From: Onthophagus taurus
Taxonomy: Eukaryota; Arthropoda; Insecta; Coleoptera; Scarabaeidae
NCBI RefSeq assembly: GCF_036711975.1
Contig: NC_091975.1
Location: forward strand, 8,496,501 to 8,560,500
DNA: 64,000 bases
Direction of reading: 5' to 3'
Each line of letters begins with the position of its first letter. The stretch's first letter is position 1. Shown piece by piece: positions 22,801-32,784 of this stretch. Both the position numbers and the translations under genes were made by a program. The notes beneath the pieces were generated by a model. It saw only the letters and a list, made by a program, of their open reading frames with translations, did not search any database and was not told the DNA's origin.

Positions 22801-23510
22801 ATTAATTAATAATTTTAATTCTGACATGAGCTGTCAAATTAAAAAAGTGACATAACCTTAAATTTCATTTCAACTTAAATTTAAAATAAAAATTTTATTG
22901 AAATTTGTTATTATTAATATTTAATTTGCGCAAATTTTATGAACGCTACTTCTTAAAGCATAAAATTGTTTAAATATGTTTTCGTAAATAAATAAGGTTG
23001 GGTTTATTTTTGATTAATTAATAATTTTAAATCTGACATGAGCTGTCAAATTAAAAACGTGACATAACCTCAAATTTCATTTCAACTTAAATTTAAAATA
23101 AAAATTTTATTGAAATTTGTTATTATTAATATTTAATTTGCGCAAATTTTATGAACGCTACTTTTTAAAACAAAAAATCGTTTAAATATGTTTTCGTAAA
23201 TAAATAAAGTTAGGTTTATTTTTGATTAATTAATAATTTTAAATCTGACGTGAGCTGTCAAATTAAAAAGTGACATAACCTCAATTTAATTTCAACTAAA
23301 TTTTATTGAAATTTATTATTGATATTTAATTTGCGCAAATTTTATGAACGCTACTTCTTAAAGCATAAAATTGTTTAAATATGTTTTCGTAAATAAATAA
23401 AGTTGGGTTTATTTTTGATTAATTAATAATTTTAAATCTGACATAAGCTGTCAAATTAAAAAAAATGAGGTTAAATAACCTCAAATTTTATTTGAATTAA
23501 AATCTAAACA
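19860..23510. repeat. Satellite B array, ~200-bp monomer, about 18 copies
   Basis: The landmark AATTTGCGCAAATTTTATGA recurs every 197-210 bp (for example 20669, 20878, 21078, 21278 and 21475). Units also carry TTTAAATATGTTGTCGTAAA, GGTTTATTTTTGATTAATTA, GACATGAGCTGTCAAATT and ACATAACCTCAATTTAATTT. Small internal indels create the length variation. The array begins after repeat F and ends about 130 bp before the SPARC 5' region. It is non-coding. Confidence 0.95.
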
Positions 23511-23639
23511 ATTAAATAAAGTTGTTAATAAGCAAAGATTATTTAAAAAAAACTTTTTTAACTTTATCGTTATATATTGAGATAATTTTTTTAAACGAAT
23601 TAAATTCAAGAGGAAAAGATTCCCAATTCTCATCGAATT

Positions 23640-23739
23640 GAGTTCATTCGTTGAGTGTTTCTCGAGCGAAGAGGTTCGAAGCTCTAAAAAGAGTTCAGTT
23701 GCAGTTTATTTCTCGACTGGGGAAGTAGCTGTTAAACTG
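23640..23739 (+). promoter_or_regulatory. SPARC promoter-proximal region and 5' non-coding exon
   Basis: About 100 bp of more balanced composition (TTGAGTGTTTCTCGAGCGAA and onward) ends in AAACTG followed by a GTAAGG donor at 23740, matching the acceptor TTTTTTTCAG at 24508. This is inferred to be the untranslated first exon of SPARC. A TATATATTGA sequence lies near 23571. The exact transcription start cannot be fixed. Confidence 0.5.
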
Positions 23740-24507
23740 GTAAGGTTTATTTATTTACAAAAACCTATTTTTAAGTATAAATAGCTTCAAAAATCTTAAA
23801 CAATTATTAATTTATTTTAATTTTTTTAAAATTTAATTATCAAAGAGTTCATGGAGAAACGAGTTCATAGTTTACATTGCGTAAGAAAAACGCATAAACA
23901 AACTCGGCCTAAAATCTTTTAAACCAAAATAAACGAGCGCGTTTGAAGTTTCAACATTGAACCCATTTCTGTGAAAGTTATCAATAATCACGCGACATCC
24001 GCAAAGATGACTCTATTTTTTTAATGAGATAATCATTGAGAGGAAGTATATTTTTTGTTTAAAATAGAAGTGATGAAATCGCTACAACAAATTTAATATT
24101 GTAATGGAATGAGAATAGAAGTGGACGTGATTTGTTCAATACGAGGTTTCTATTATTGTCGATTGTAATAAAATTTGCAATTCGAAACCGTTTTAAACCG
24201 AGGTGGGTTTAACGCAGAAACAACCAGATGGTCTTGGTTTCTGGAAAAGTAATTTAAACCGGGCGTTGACGTAATTCTCCAAGAAGGGATGGAAAAGAAA
24301 AAGTGGGGAATGATATAATTTAAGGCGAGATTAAAAATGACGATGACCTCGTTTTGCTTCAATATGCAAAAAGATCTTGTTACGGAAAATAGCTCAATCG
24401 ATTATTTAATCTTAATTAAAAATGTTCTTAAAATAGATTCTGAATCATAACTCGCTTCCTTTTATAGCTTTGTTTAAAAACATTCAGAAAATACTTCTTT
24501 TTTTCAG
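23740..24507 (+). other. SPARC 5' intron
   Basis: Inferred intron between the non-coding exon and the exon with the start codon. It is AT-rich with no repeat unit or coding segment recognised. First introns of matrix genes often hold enhancers, but none is identified here. Confidence 0.45.
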
Positions 24508-24514
24508 CCTAAAG

Positions 24515-25521
24515 ATGAAGTATCAACTCCTTTTTTGTATCATCCTTTGTGTTGCTTTAATCGGGGCCTCAAGCACAGAAAAACCTGTAAGATTAAACTT
24601 AATTAATCAAAATTGAAATAAATTTATTAATTAATGTTTTAGAGAAAGCACAAAAAAGTAAGGCGCATAATGAAACCAATCGCGATTGAAGAAACAAAAT
24701 CAGAACCCGACGATATTTTCAAAATCATGGAGGAAGATGAAAAAATCGATGAGGATGAATCAAAAGAAACCGAAACGATCGATAACCGAGTTCCTCACGT
24801 AGACCCGTGTGCAAGCGTTTTATGTAGCGCTGGTCGGATTTGTGAAATTAACGAGGAAAACGAACCCGCTTGCGTTTGCATCGTTGAGTGTCCCGAAGAA
24901 ACCGATCCAAGACGAAAAGTTTGCAGCAACTTCAACGAAACTTGGCCGTCGGATTGCGCCGTTTACCAACAAAGATGTTTCTGCGATTTAGGAGATTCAC
25001 GATGTAAAGGAGAAAATTATAAACACACTCACGTCGAGTATTACGGATCTTGTAGGGAAATGCCCGATTGCACTAAAGAGGAGATGATTGATTTTCCGCG
25101 TCGTATGCGAGATTGGCTCTTTAACGTGATGAGAGATTTAGCCGATCGTAAAGAACTCCCCAATCATTTCATCAAAATGGAACTCGAAGCGGAAAATAAT
25201 CAGACTAGAAGATGGACAAACGCGGCTATTTGGAAGTGGTGCGATTTAGATGGACATCCAGCTGATAGATCTGTATCGAGGCACGAATTATTCCCAATAA
25301 GAGCCCCGTTGATGTCTTTGGAACATTGCATTGCTCCGTTTTTAGATTCTTGCGATGTCGATGACGATCATCGCATCGCACTTGAAGAGTGGACGAAATG
25401 TTTAGGGATAGAGGAGGTAAAATCACTTTTTAACCATAAAAATTTTAAAGAATTAAAGATTTTTTTTTGTTAGGATGATTTCGACGTTAAATGCGAAGAG
25501 TTGGAAGTTCGTTATCGATAA
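24515..25521 (+). CDS. SPARC: SPARC (osteonectin/BM-40), secreted matrix calcium-binding protein
   Basis: Three coding exons, 24515-24586, 24643-25416 and 25474-25521, give 297 residues, close to the Drosophila SPARC length. It is a secreted glycoprotein of basement membranes that binds collagen IV and calcium. A signal peptide occupies about residues 1-20 (MKYQLLFCIILCVALIGASS). An acidic calcium-binding region follows (about 40-75, EEDEKIDEDESKETET). The follistatin/Kazal module starts near residue 78 (DPCASVLCSAGRICEI). The extracellular calcium domain ends with two EF-hands: DLDGHPADRSVSRHEL near 225, and DVDDDHRIALEEW near 262 with the paired cysteines. The last exon encodes DDFDVKCEELEVRYR. 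The ATG at 24670 is rejected because it would lose the signal peptide. Confidence 0.97.
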
Positions 25522-25677
25522 GCAACGAGGAAGTTAACGGATGATTAAGATAAACTAGCAGAATATGATGGTGCTTAGTTTTTATGCTTTTAATTGCAAA
25601 TTACTCTAAATATCTATAAATACATGTACACTGCCTTTTTTGTAACAATTAATGTACATTTTTTAACCATTACTTTA

Positions 25678-25683
25678 AATAAA
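25678..25683 (+). terminator. SPARC polyadenylation signal
   Basis: AATAAA about 160 nt after the SPARC stop, before satellite-type sequence begins. Confidence 0.55.
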
Positions 25684-25719
25684 GTTGCCATATTATAAAA
25701 ATAAGTACTAAAACCCAAT

Positions 25720-26177
25720 AAAATGACTTTATCAAAAAAAATAATTTATAATTTAGTACCAACCTAAATGGCGTGATAAAAAATACAAATTATTTAAATT
25801 TGTTATTATTGATATTTAATTTGCGCAAATTTTATAAACGTTATATCTTAAAGCAAAAAATAGTTTAAATATGTTTTTGTAACTAAATAAAGTTGTTTTA
25901 AATTTTAAATCTGACATGAGCTGTCAAATTAAAACTGAGGTTAAAACTGACAAAACCCCAAATTTCATTTCAATTAAAACTTAAAAATCGTTTAATGAAC
26001 TAATTATTAATACGATTATTGTTATTTTATTTCCTCAAAATAATTTTTATTTTAATTCTAAATATTTTAATTAATTATAATTTACTACCAACCTAAATAG
26101 TGTGATAAAAAAATTCAAAAATACAAATTATTTAAATTTGTTATTATTGATATTTAATTTGCGCAAATTTTATAAAC
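25720..26177. repeat. Satellite B / repeat F remnant, left of the Gypsy insertion
   Basis: Diverged units with GCGCAAATTTTATAAACG, GAGCTGTCAAATTAAAA and TTAATACGATTATTGTTATT. The last unit breaks at TTTATAAAC, where the LTR retrotransposon starts, and continues at 34712. Confidence 0.85.
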
Positions 26178-28106
26178 TGTTACGTTTTTATTTTTTTTTC
26201 GTTCTTAGTGTTTCTTCTCAATAGACAGGTAGCAAAATTTGTTTTATATTTTTTTTTGTTTCAGCAGCAGAATTCGAGAATCCTTTGTCCTTACCTTTCC
26301 TTTTACCCATTAGATGTCGTTATTCCTTATTTCTTTAAAATTTTTGTTTGCAAAATATCTATTAATAATCTTATTAATTTTTTTTTTGGGAGGGGAGGTT
26401 TTTTTTTTTCTTTTGTTTGTTAATAAGGGATTTAGTTTTTAAATGAAAGACAAATGTTTAATACCTACAGTATTTATTTTGACTTTTACTTTTGGGAGTT
26501 GCGCGATAAGGTACATTTTTTTTTGAAATTCGAGTCGAGTATAAATTCGGACGGGTTTTGAAAACTCGGTCTCTTTGGTTTTGGTGACAATTCTCTCCGT
26601 CGGTGGTGAAGAAAAGCAACGACGAGTGTAATTCAGCGTAGATAGACATTTTGGAAAATTTGCGATTAAATTTTGGCGTCTTGAAGCTAATCCGAAGTCA
26701 TCGGAAATATCACTCCCGTTGAAAAGTCGCGGTTAAGTCTTTTCTATAACCCGACCCGGATATTTTAACCGGATTTAATATTTTTCACCATATTCCATAA
26801 ATTTTGGGCGTAGACCTCGACCAACTGAGGTAAGAATTGCTTATTTCGGTTAATCATAACTTTTCCCATCCATATCACAACATTCTTATTATTTATTGAT
26901 TAGCATAATTTCATTGATTAGATTTACCCTTTTCATTGAAGGAAAAAAAAAAAGAAAATCAACCGTTCACACTTACATCCGTTCATTCTTTTCATCCATT
27001 CCCTTAGCGAATTTTTTTTTCTAATCGGTAATTACGATCCGTAGGTCTTTTTTTTTTTTGGGGGAACCATTTTTGTTAATGAAATTCTTGGTCCTAAAAT
27101 TCTGAGCACATTTTAATAACTTCAATACCACTGGATATCCACTCCTTACCATACCATCTCGAAGGAAGCTGCTGAAGATCATCCAACTCATACCTTTTCG
27201 AAGTTGACTATGAAAATATAAAAAAAAAGAAGACAACTTAAGGTCAGATCAACAATTCGTTTTAAACTTTGAATTTTTTTTTTATTCTACTTTATTGTCT
27301 GTTTACTGTTTCAATTATTAAGATTGATAATTCAATTTTTTTTGTACATTATAATAATACTTACCTAGTATAATTTAGGATCTTATTTTTTTTTAAAAAA
27401 AAAAAAAAAAAGAATAACATACAAACTAAATTTAGGATATATAATTTTGTTTTGTTTTGAATTTGCGAATCAGTTGATTATAATTTATTTTTTTTTACTT
27501 TTGTAAAAGAGTTTAATTGGTATATTTTTTTTGTTATTTTGAAATTCAATTTTTTTTTTTAATTTTTTAATCGATTTCTGAAACAAGTACTTGAGGTAGA
27601 CAATCGGTGTCGCGGTCAATCAGGTGTTTCATTTTTTTTTTTTTGGTTATCCAATTAAATCTTCTTAGTTTCATTTTTTTTTTGATATTTATTTTTCGTT
27701 AGGTTGATATTTATTTTGATTTGATTTAACCTATATTTTATTTTATTTTATTTGATTTTTTTTTTGCAATATATATATCATTTTGCTTACCTGCATCTAT
27801 TGAGTTTCTTTATTTTCTCTCTATATCTTTGTGTTGTTAAATTTTCGTTATTGTATGAACTCTTGTTTCCAACATCACTTCACAATCAGTGCCCGTTGCG
27901 AATTAACGGATTGTGTGGCGCCTTAAATAAATCGAACCTTCCCTTCTCCAAACGAGTTTGCCGGGGAGTTCGCAACAAACTGGTTAGGTTTAACGATAAC
28001 GTAAATTGTTTTGCGGGTTGTGTGTCGATCGGGTAACAATTTCAAAAATTGTCATAATTTTCATTTCGGGTGCGTTTTGGTTTACCTTTTTTTTTAAGGC
28101 GTAACA
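26178..28106 (+). repeat. 5' LTR (1,929 bp)
   Basis: Starts TGTTACG and ends GGCGTAACA, matching 32785-34711 almost base for base. Unusually long for an insect Gypsy LTR and rich in poly-T runs. It should hold the promoter and polyadenylation site; the transcript start cannot be fixed from sequence. Confidence 0.95.
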
Positions 28107-28109
28107 AAT

Positions 28110-28126
28110 TGGCGCCCAACGTGGGG
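28110..28126 (+). other. Candidate tRNA primer-binding site
   Basis: TGGCGCCCAACGTGGGG lies three bases beyond the LTR end, the expected place for minus-strand priming. The TGGCGCCC start is typical of such sites. The cognate tRNA is not assigned. Confidence 0.8.
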
Positions 28127-28197
28127 CCATACAAAAGGGAATATAGTCATTTTTAAGGATAGGGAAAAGCTATTTTTTTTTTGTTTGTTTGTAAACA

Positions 28198-29502
28198 ATG
28201 GAGAGTAATTTAGATGTAGGACGATTAACCGCGGACGCATTGAGATATGAGCTTAGAGTTAGGGGCGTTACTGAACAGTTGGCGCATGATGAAATGCGTC
28301 ATTCATTGCGAAAATTTATTCGGTTAGAGAAAAACGCGAGCTTTACATTGCCAGAGTATCCGTTCACATTCGCACAGGACTCGAAAGCAATACGAGACGA
28401 TCTAACGAAGGTAAAGGCTAAAATAGACGATTTTACGGGAATCGCGACATCTTCCGAATTTAAAAGGCTTAATACTTGGTTAAATTATTTGCTGGGGCGT
28501 GCTAATCGATCCTTACCTAAAGACGCGAATGAGATACAATTGAAAACGGAATTTATTTCTGAAATTGTCACATTATCATCGCGATTAGAATTGAAAGCTA
28601 GAGCTGCTTCTACACCTACTCGGGCCGCTGTAAATATTAGTACGGTTAATTTGAATGAGGACTCAAGTTCAACAGTATCTAGTGATACTTCTTCGGACGA
28701 GGGTGATGCTAATGGCGTGGTTGCTGGACCTTCCAAATTGATTTCTGTTGCTAAGTGGGGAATTTCTTTTGCTGGGGACGGTCGTTCTTCGTTAAATGCT
28801 TTTTTGGAGCGGGTAAACGAGTTAAGATTTGCAAGGGGCGTTTCAAAGTCAGTTCTTTTTGTTTCGGCTGTGGATTTATTTCGCGATCGAGCACTTATTT
28901 GGTATCGTGCGAATCGTGATAGTTACGCGTCGTGGGACCAATTAGTAGAGGGTTTAAAACTAGAATTTCAACCTATTGACTACGATGATAGATTATTTGA
29001 TGAAATTAGACATCGAACACAGGGCCCTACAGAATCGATCGGAATCTATGTATCCGTGATGCAAAATCTATTCTCGCGATTAAATACCCGAATTCCGGAA
29101 AGTACGCGAATTAAAATAATGCTAAAGAATTTAACACCTGCATTTCAACGGCAATTATCATTGGTAGACGTGGCTTCGGTGGATCAATTATTGCAACTTG
29201 GACGGAAGTTAGAAGCTACCAAACTCTCCGTTGATAGCTATGCGCCTCCTGCCCGTGCTACCAAAACGCTTGAACCGGATTTAGCTTATGTACAAGTAGA
29301 CGCGGTAGAGTCGGCTACTGAATCAAACAGAAACGAGACACGATTAAATTCATCGATTTGCTGGAATTGTCGAAAAACCGGACATAGGGCAAAAGATTGC
29401 AAAGCGCCGCGAAAGTTACATTGTTTTCGTTGTGGGGAACCCGGGGTAATAACTCGAAATTGTGTTAAGTGTTCGGGAAACGGGGTAGTGAGACGACGAT
29501 AG
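28198..29502 (+). CDS. gag: Gypsy Gag polyprotein
   Basis: A 434-residue Gag that forms the capsid-like particle. The N-terminus (MESNLDVGRLTADALRYELR) resembles a small SAP-like helical module. A serine/acid-rich linker lies around 155-175. The retrotransposon capsid region spans about 185-335 (WGISFAGDGRSSLNAFLERV, then ALIWYRANRDSYASWDQLVE). Two nucleocapsid zinc knuckles follow near 398-425. The first is a normal CCHC (CWNCRKTGHRAKDC). In the second (CFRCGEPGVITRNC) the histidine position is Val. The stop at 29500-29502 lies just after a frameshift signal leading into pol. Confidence 0.93.
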   Translation: MESNLDVGRLTADALRYELRVRGVTEQLAHDEMRHSLRKFIRLEKNASFTLPEYPFTFAQDSKAIRDDLTKVKAKIDDFTGIATSSEFKRLNTWLNYLLGRANRSLPKDANEIQLKTEFISEIVTLSSRLELKARAASTPTRAAVNISTVNLNEDSSSTVSSDTSSDEGDANGVVAGPSKLISVAKWGISFAGDGRSSLNAFLERVNELRFARGVSKSVLFVSAVDLFRDRALIWYRANRDSYASWDQLVEGLKLEFQPIDYDDRLFDEIRHRTQGPTESIGIYVSVMQNLFSRLNTRIPESTRIKIMLKNLTPAFQRQLSLVDVASVDQLLQLGRKLEATKLSVDSYAPPARATKTLEPDLAYVQVDAVESATESNRNETRLNSSICWNCRKTGHRAKDCKAPRKLHCFRCGEPGVITRNCVKCSGNGVVRRR

Positions 29503-32500
29503 GTCGGTGTCGATCTCAATCCTCAGGAAAGCCGATCGGAGTTATCTTAGATTTTATTTTTGCTTGTACTAACGGGGACGAACGTCCATATTTATTAGTT
29601 GATATCCTGGGAATAAAAATCGCGGGTTTGTTAGATTCGGGAGCCAGTAGAACTATCGCGGGTGAAATCGGTATTCGAATGTTGAGAAAATTAAAATTGC
29701 CAGTTAAGAAAATGGATACACGATGCACGGTTGCAAATAATGAGAGTTGTCTAGTTGAGGGCGCTGTAAGTGTTCCAATCACGGTCGAAGGTCGGAGTAA
29801 AATCGTAGAAATACTATTAGTACCAGAAGTACGGCATACTTTGATATTGGGAGTGGATTTTTGGCGTAAAATGGGAGTAGTGCCTGACTTGAGACGCGGC
29901 GAGTGGACCTTTTCATGTGACCCTCCGAAAATATCGGTTGACGCGATTCAGGCTCAGGTTGAGCTTAGTATTAGTGATCAAAATAAATTATCGTTATTTC
30001 TGGATCGGGTTTTTGACGCGAATTCGGAACATAAATTAGGTCACACACATTTAGTAGAACATCATATCAAGGTAAATCCCGATGTTTTGCCTATTAAACA
30101 GAGGTATTACCCTATATCGCCAGCAATGCAGACCGTGATCGATCGAGAACTAGACGAAATGCTATTGATGGGCATCGTAGAAAAATCTGATAGTCCATGG
30201 GCGTCTCCAATTTTATTAGTACCCAAACGTGATGGGGGACATCGCTTTTGCGTAGATTTTAGACAACTAAATAAAGTTACCAGAGCGGATGCGTACCCGT
30301 TACCCCAAATATCGTGGACATTAGACAAACTTCGTGACGCGCGCTTTCTATCCTCTATTGACATTAAGTCAGCGTACTGGCAAATTCCTATGGCCGCCGA
30401 AAGTAAACAATACACCGCATTTACTGTGCCAAATCGCGGGCTTTTTCAATTCAATAGAATGCCTTTCGGGTTAACGAACGCTCCGGCTACGTGGCAGCGT
30501 TTTGTTGACAATGTACTGGGGAGTGATCTTGAACCTCATGTTTTTGTATACTTGGATGACATCATTATTGTCACGTCAACTATCGAGAAACATTTTGAAA
30601 TTTTGGAGTTAGTTTGCGAACGTTTGCTTGGTGCGGGGCTCACTTTAAATCGTGAAAAATGCGTTTTCTTTCGAGACTCACTACGGTACTTGGGTTATGT
30701 TGTTGATCGAGACGGGTTGCATGTGGACCCCGAAAAGGTACGGTCGATATTACAGATACCTGAACCTCGGAAGGTTTCAGACGTGCGTAGATTGGTAGGA
30801 ATGGCTTCATGGTATAGGCGTTTTGTGCCGAATTTTTCGACTATCATATCACCTCTGACGTCATTGCTGAAAAAAAATAGCAAAGGTTTTAATTGGGACG
30901 ATAAATGTGATAGGGCCTGGGGTACAATTAAAGAAAGGTTAATATCAGCACCGATTTTGACTAGACCCGACTTTAGCAAGGAGTTCACCATTCAAACTGA
31001 TGCTTCTGATTTCGGAATCGGGGCGGTTTTAACACAACTGGATGATGGGGATAATGAGGTCGTTATTTGTTATTTGAGCAGATCGTTAACTACGCAAGAG
31101 CGAAAGTTTTCTACAACAGAGAAGGAATGTCTGGCCGTATTATGGGCGATCGAGAAATTAAGGCCATATATTGAAGGTGGACATTTCACCGTTATCACAG
31201 ATCACTATTCGCTGGTATGGTTGAATAATTTGAAGTCCCCTTCAGGGAGATTGGCCCGTTGGGCAATAAGACTCCAGCAATACGATTTTTCCATTAAGCA
31301 TAGGAAAGGGAAAGAACATGTTGTACCCGATGCTTTGTCTAGGGCGGTACCCGCGTTGGTTGATGAAATTGGACACGAGATTAAATTAGAACCTTGGTAT
31401 ATTAAAATGTTGCGTTCGGTAAAATCACAGCCGGAAAAGTATCCGTTGTATCGCGTTGAAAACGAGAAATTATTTAAGTCCATACGTACTCAACATAACG
31501 CGCTTGAAAATCGTAATGACACGTGGAAATTAGTAGTACCAAAAGCTCAGAGAATCGAATTGTTAAGAAGATATCACGATTTACCGGAAACGGGTGGACA
31601 CTTAGGCGTGGCAAAGACAATTTCGAGGATATCTCAACGGTATTACTGGCCGAAATTTAGAACCGATGTAATTCGCTACATTCGTTCGTGTGATACGTGT
31701 CAACGCACAAAGCCCGAGCAGAAAGCACCTGCAGGTCAACTCCGGAGTCATATAAATGCCATACGTCCGTGGCAAATGATAAGCGTTGATATTATAGGAC
31801 CCTTACCGCGTAGTAATAAAGGCTTTTCTTACATTCTAGTCGTATTAGATGTTTTCAGCAAGTACCCGATATGCTTTCCGTTACGAAAAGCAACGGCGTC
31901 GTCGGTTATTAAGAATTTAGAAGAGAACGTGTTTCTTACTTTTGGGGTGCCACAAACCATCATTGCAGATAATGGTGTTCAATTTCGGTCGCATCAATTC
32001 GAAAAATTGATGAAAGATTATCGTGTAAAGATTAAATTTACTCCTTTTTATCATCCGCAGGCCAATCCAACCGAAAGAGTAAACCGTACCATAAAAACTA
32101 TGCTTACGGCGTATGTTAGTGATAACCACCGAAAGTGGGACGTTTTCCTACCTAAGGTTACCTGTGCCTTAAGAACTGCGAAGCACGCAGGAACGGGTTA
32201 TTCCCCTTATTTTGTAAATCATGGGCGCGAAATGATTTTGGACGGTGAGCTACACGAGATCGACAATATTCAGGAAAAGCAAAGTAACAAAAATAGAGCG
32301 AAATCATTTAGTCAACTCTTTTCGGAAATACATACACGATTGAGGTTGGCTTCTTTACGTTCGGAACAGTATTACAATTTGCGGCGTCGGGATTTAAAAT
32401 TTAATGTTGGCGATGTGGTTTGGAAAAAAAATTTTGTTTTGTCGGACGCGGCTAAAGGCATTGCGGCGAAAATGTCCGATAAGTATATAGGACCATTTAG

Positions 32501-32621
32501 AGTACGGAAAAAACTCGCGGACGATATTTATGAGCTTGAGAATTTGGGCGGGAATCCTTTAGTTGGACATTGGCACATAACGCACCTTAAACCCTGTAAC
32601 CGGAATGATATTGATGAATGA
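29469..32621 (+). CDS. pol: Gypsy Pol: protease, reverse transcriptase, RNase H, integrase
   Basis: An uninterrupted frame of about 1,050 codons overlapping gag by 34 nt in the -1 frame, so translated as a Gag-Pol fusion. Domains in order, residues approximate: aspartic protease with LLDSGASRTIAG near 55 and LILGVDFW near 125; reverse transcriptase with VPKRDGGHRFCVDFRQLNKV and the catalytic YLDD near 362; RNase H with TDASDFGIGAVL near 512 and TEKECLAVLWAIEK; integrase with HHCC zinc module (HDLPETGGHLG near 703, CDTC near 742) and D, D, E core (VDIIGP near 774, ADNG near 834, NPTERVN near 869; D-E spacing 35); C-terminal GPF/Y-type module (YIGPFRV near 1006). No disabling change was seen. 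Confidence 0.96.
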   Translation: MFGKRGSETTIGRCRSQSSGKPIGVILDFIFACTNGDERPYLLVDILGIKIAGLLDSGASRTIAGEIGIRMLRKLKLPVKKMDTRCTVANNESCLVEGAVSVPITVEGRSKIVEILLVPEVRHTLILGVDFWRKMGVVPDLRRGEWTFSCDPPKISVDAIQAQVELSISDQNKLSLFLDRVFDANSEHKLGHTHLVEHHIKVNPDVLPIKQRYYPISPAMQTVIDRELDEMLLMGIVEKSDSPWASPILLVPKRDGGHRFCVDFRQLNKVTRADAYPLPQISWTLDKLRDARFLSSIDIKSAYWQIPMAAESKQYTAFTVPNRGLFQFNRMPFGLTNAPATWQRFVDNVLGSDLEPHVFVYLDDIIIVTSTIEKHFEILELVCERLLGAGLTLNREKCVFFRDSLRYLGYVVDRDGLHVDPEKVRSILQIPEPRKVSDVRRLVGMASWYRRFVPNFSTIISPLTSLLKKNSKGFNWDDKCDRAWGTIKERLISAPILTRPDFSKEFTIQTDASDFGIGAVLTQLDDGDNEVVICYLSRSLTTQERKFSTTEKECLAVLWAIEKLRPYIEGGHFTVITDHYSLVWLNNLKSPSGRLARWAIRLQQYDFSIKHRKGKEHVVPDALSRAVPALVDEIGHEIKLEPWYIKMLRSVKSQPEKYPLYRVENEKLFKSIRTQHNALENRNDTWKLVVPKAQRIELLRRYHDLPETGGHLGVAKTISRISQRYYWPKFRTDVIRYIRSCDTCQRTKPEQKAPAGQLRSHINAIRPWQMISVDIIGPLPRSNKGFSYILVVLDVFSKYPICFPLRKATASSVIKNLEENVFLTFGVPQTIIADNGVQFRSHQFEKLMKDYRVKIKFTPFYHPQANPTERVNRTIKTMLTAYVSDNHRKWDVFLPKVTCALRTAKHAGTGYSPYFVNHGREMILDGELHEIDNIQEKQSNKNRAKSFSQLFSEIHTRLRLASLRSEQYYNLRRRDLKFNVGDVVWKKNFVLSDAAKGIAAKMSDKYIGPFRVRKKLADDIYELENLGGNPLVGHWHITHLKPCNRNDIDE
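29475..29481 (+). promoter_or_regulatory. Candidate -1 ribosomal frameshift site GGGAAAC
   Basis: In the gag frame the heptamer reads G GGA AAC, an exact X XXY YYZ slippery sequence, seven codons before the gag stop. Pol lies in the -1 frame, is open across this point and has no ATG before its protease. Slippage here would make Gag-Pol. A downstream stem or pseudoknot has not been computed. Confidence 0.85.
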
Positions 32622-32769
32622 ACCCATTTGAATTCTTTTTTTTATGTGTTCTTTTTTTTACTTATTTTCTGTCTTTCCTTCGTACAACTCTTCTTTCTTT
32701 TCTTTTCGGAACCTTTGTGGTAATATTGGCTTTGGGTATAAGAAATTTTTGGAGAAAAATTTCTTTTGG

Positions 32770-32784
32770 CGGGAAAGAGGGGTG
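32770..32784 (+). other. Polypurine tract of the Gypsy element
   Basis: GGGAAAGAGGGGTG lies directly before the 3' LTR, as needed for plus-strand DNA priming. Confidence 0.85.

Noticed and set aside
24670-25473. Single-exon SPARC starting at 24670 and reading through to 25473
   Set aside because: It lacks the signal peptide encoded at 24515-24586 and runs into an intron at 25417; good splice sites give the complete protein.
26208-28036. Short frames in the LTRs, duplicated at 32618-34641
   Set aside because: They are in poly-T-rich LTR sequence, lie on both strands and show no protein features.
29469-29471. GTG as an independent pol start codon
   Set aside because: Eukaryotic pol here is better explained by -1 frameshifting at GGGAAAC; there is no ATG in a usable position.
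32622-32784. Envelope gene after pol
   Set aside because: Only about 160 bp separate pol from the 3' LTR, and the short hydrophobic frame there is poly-T driven.
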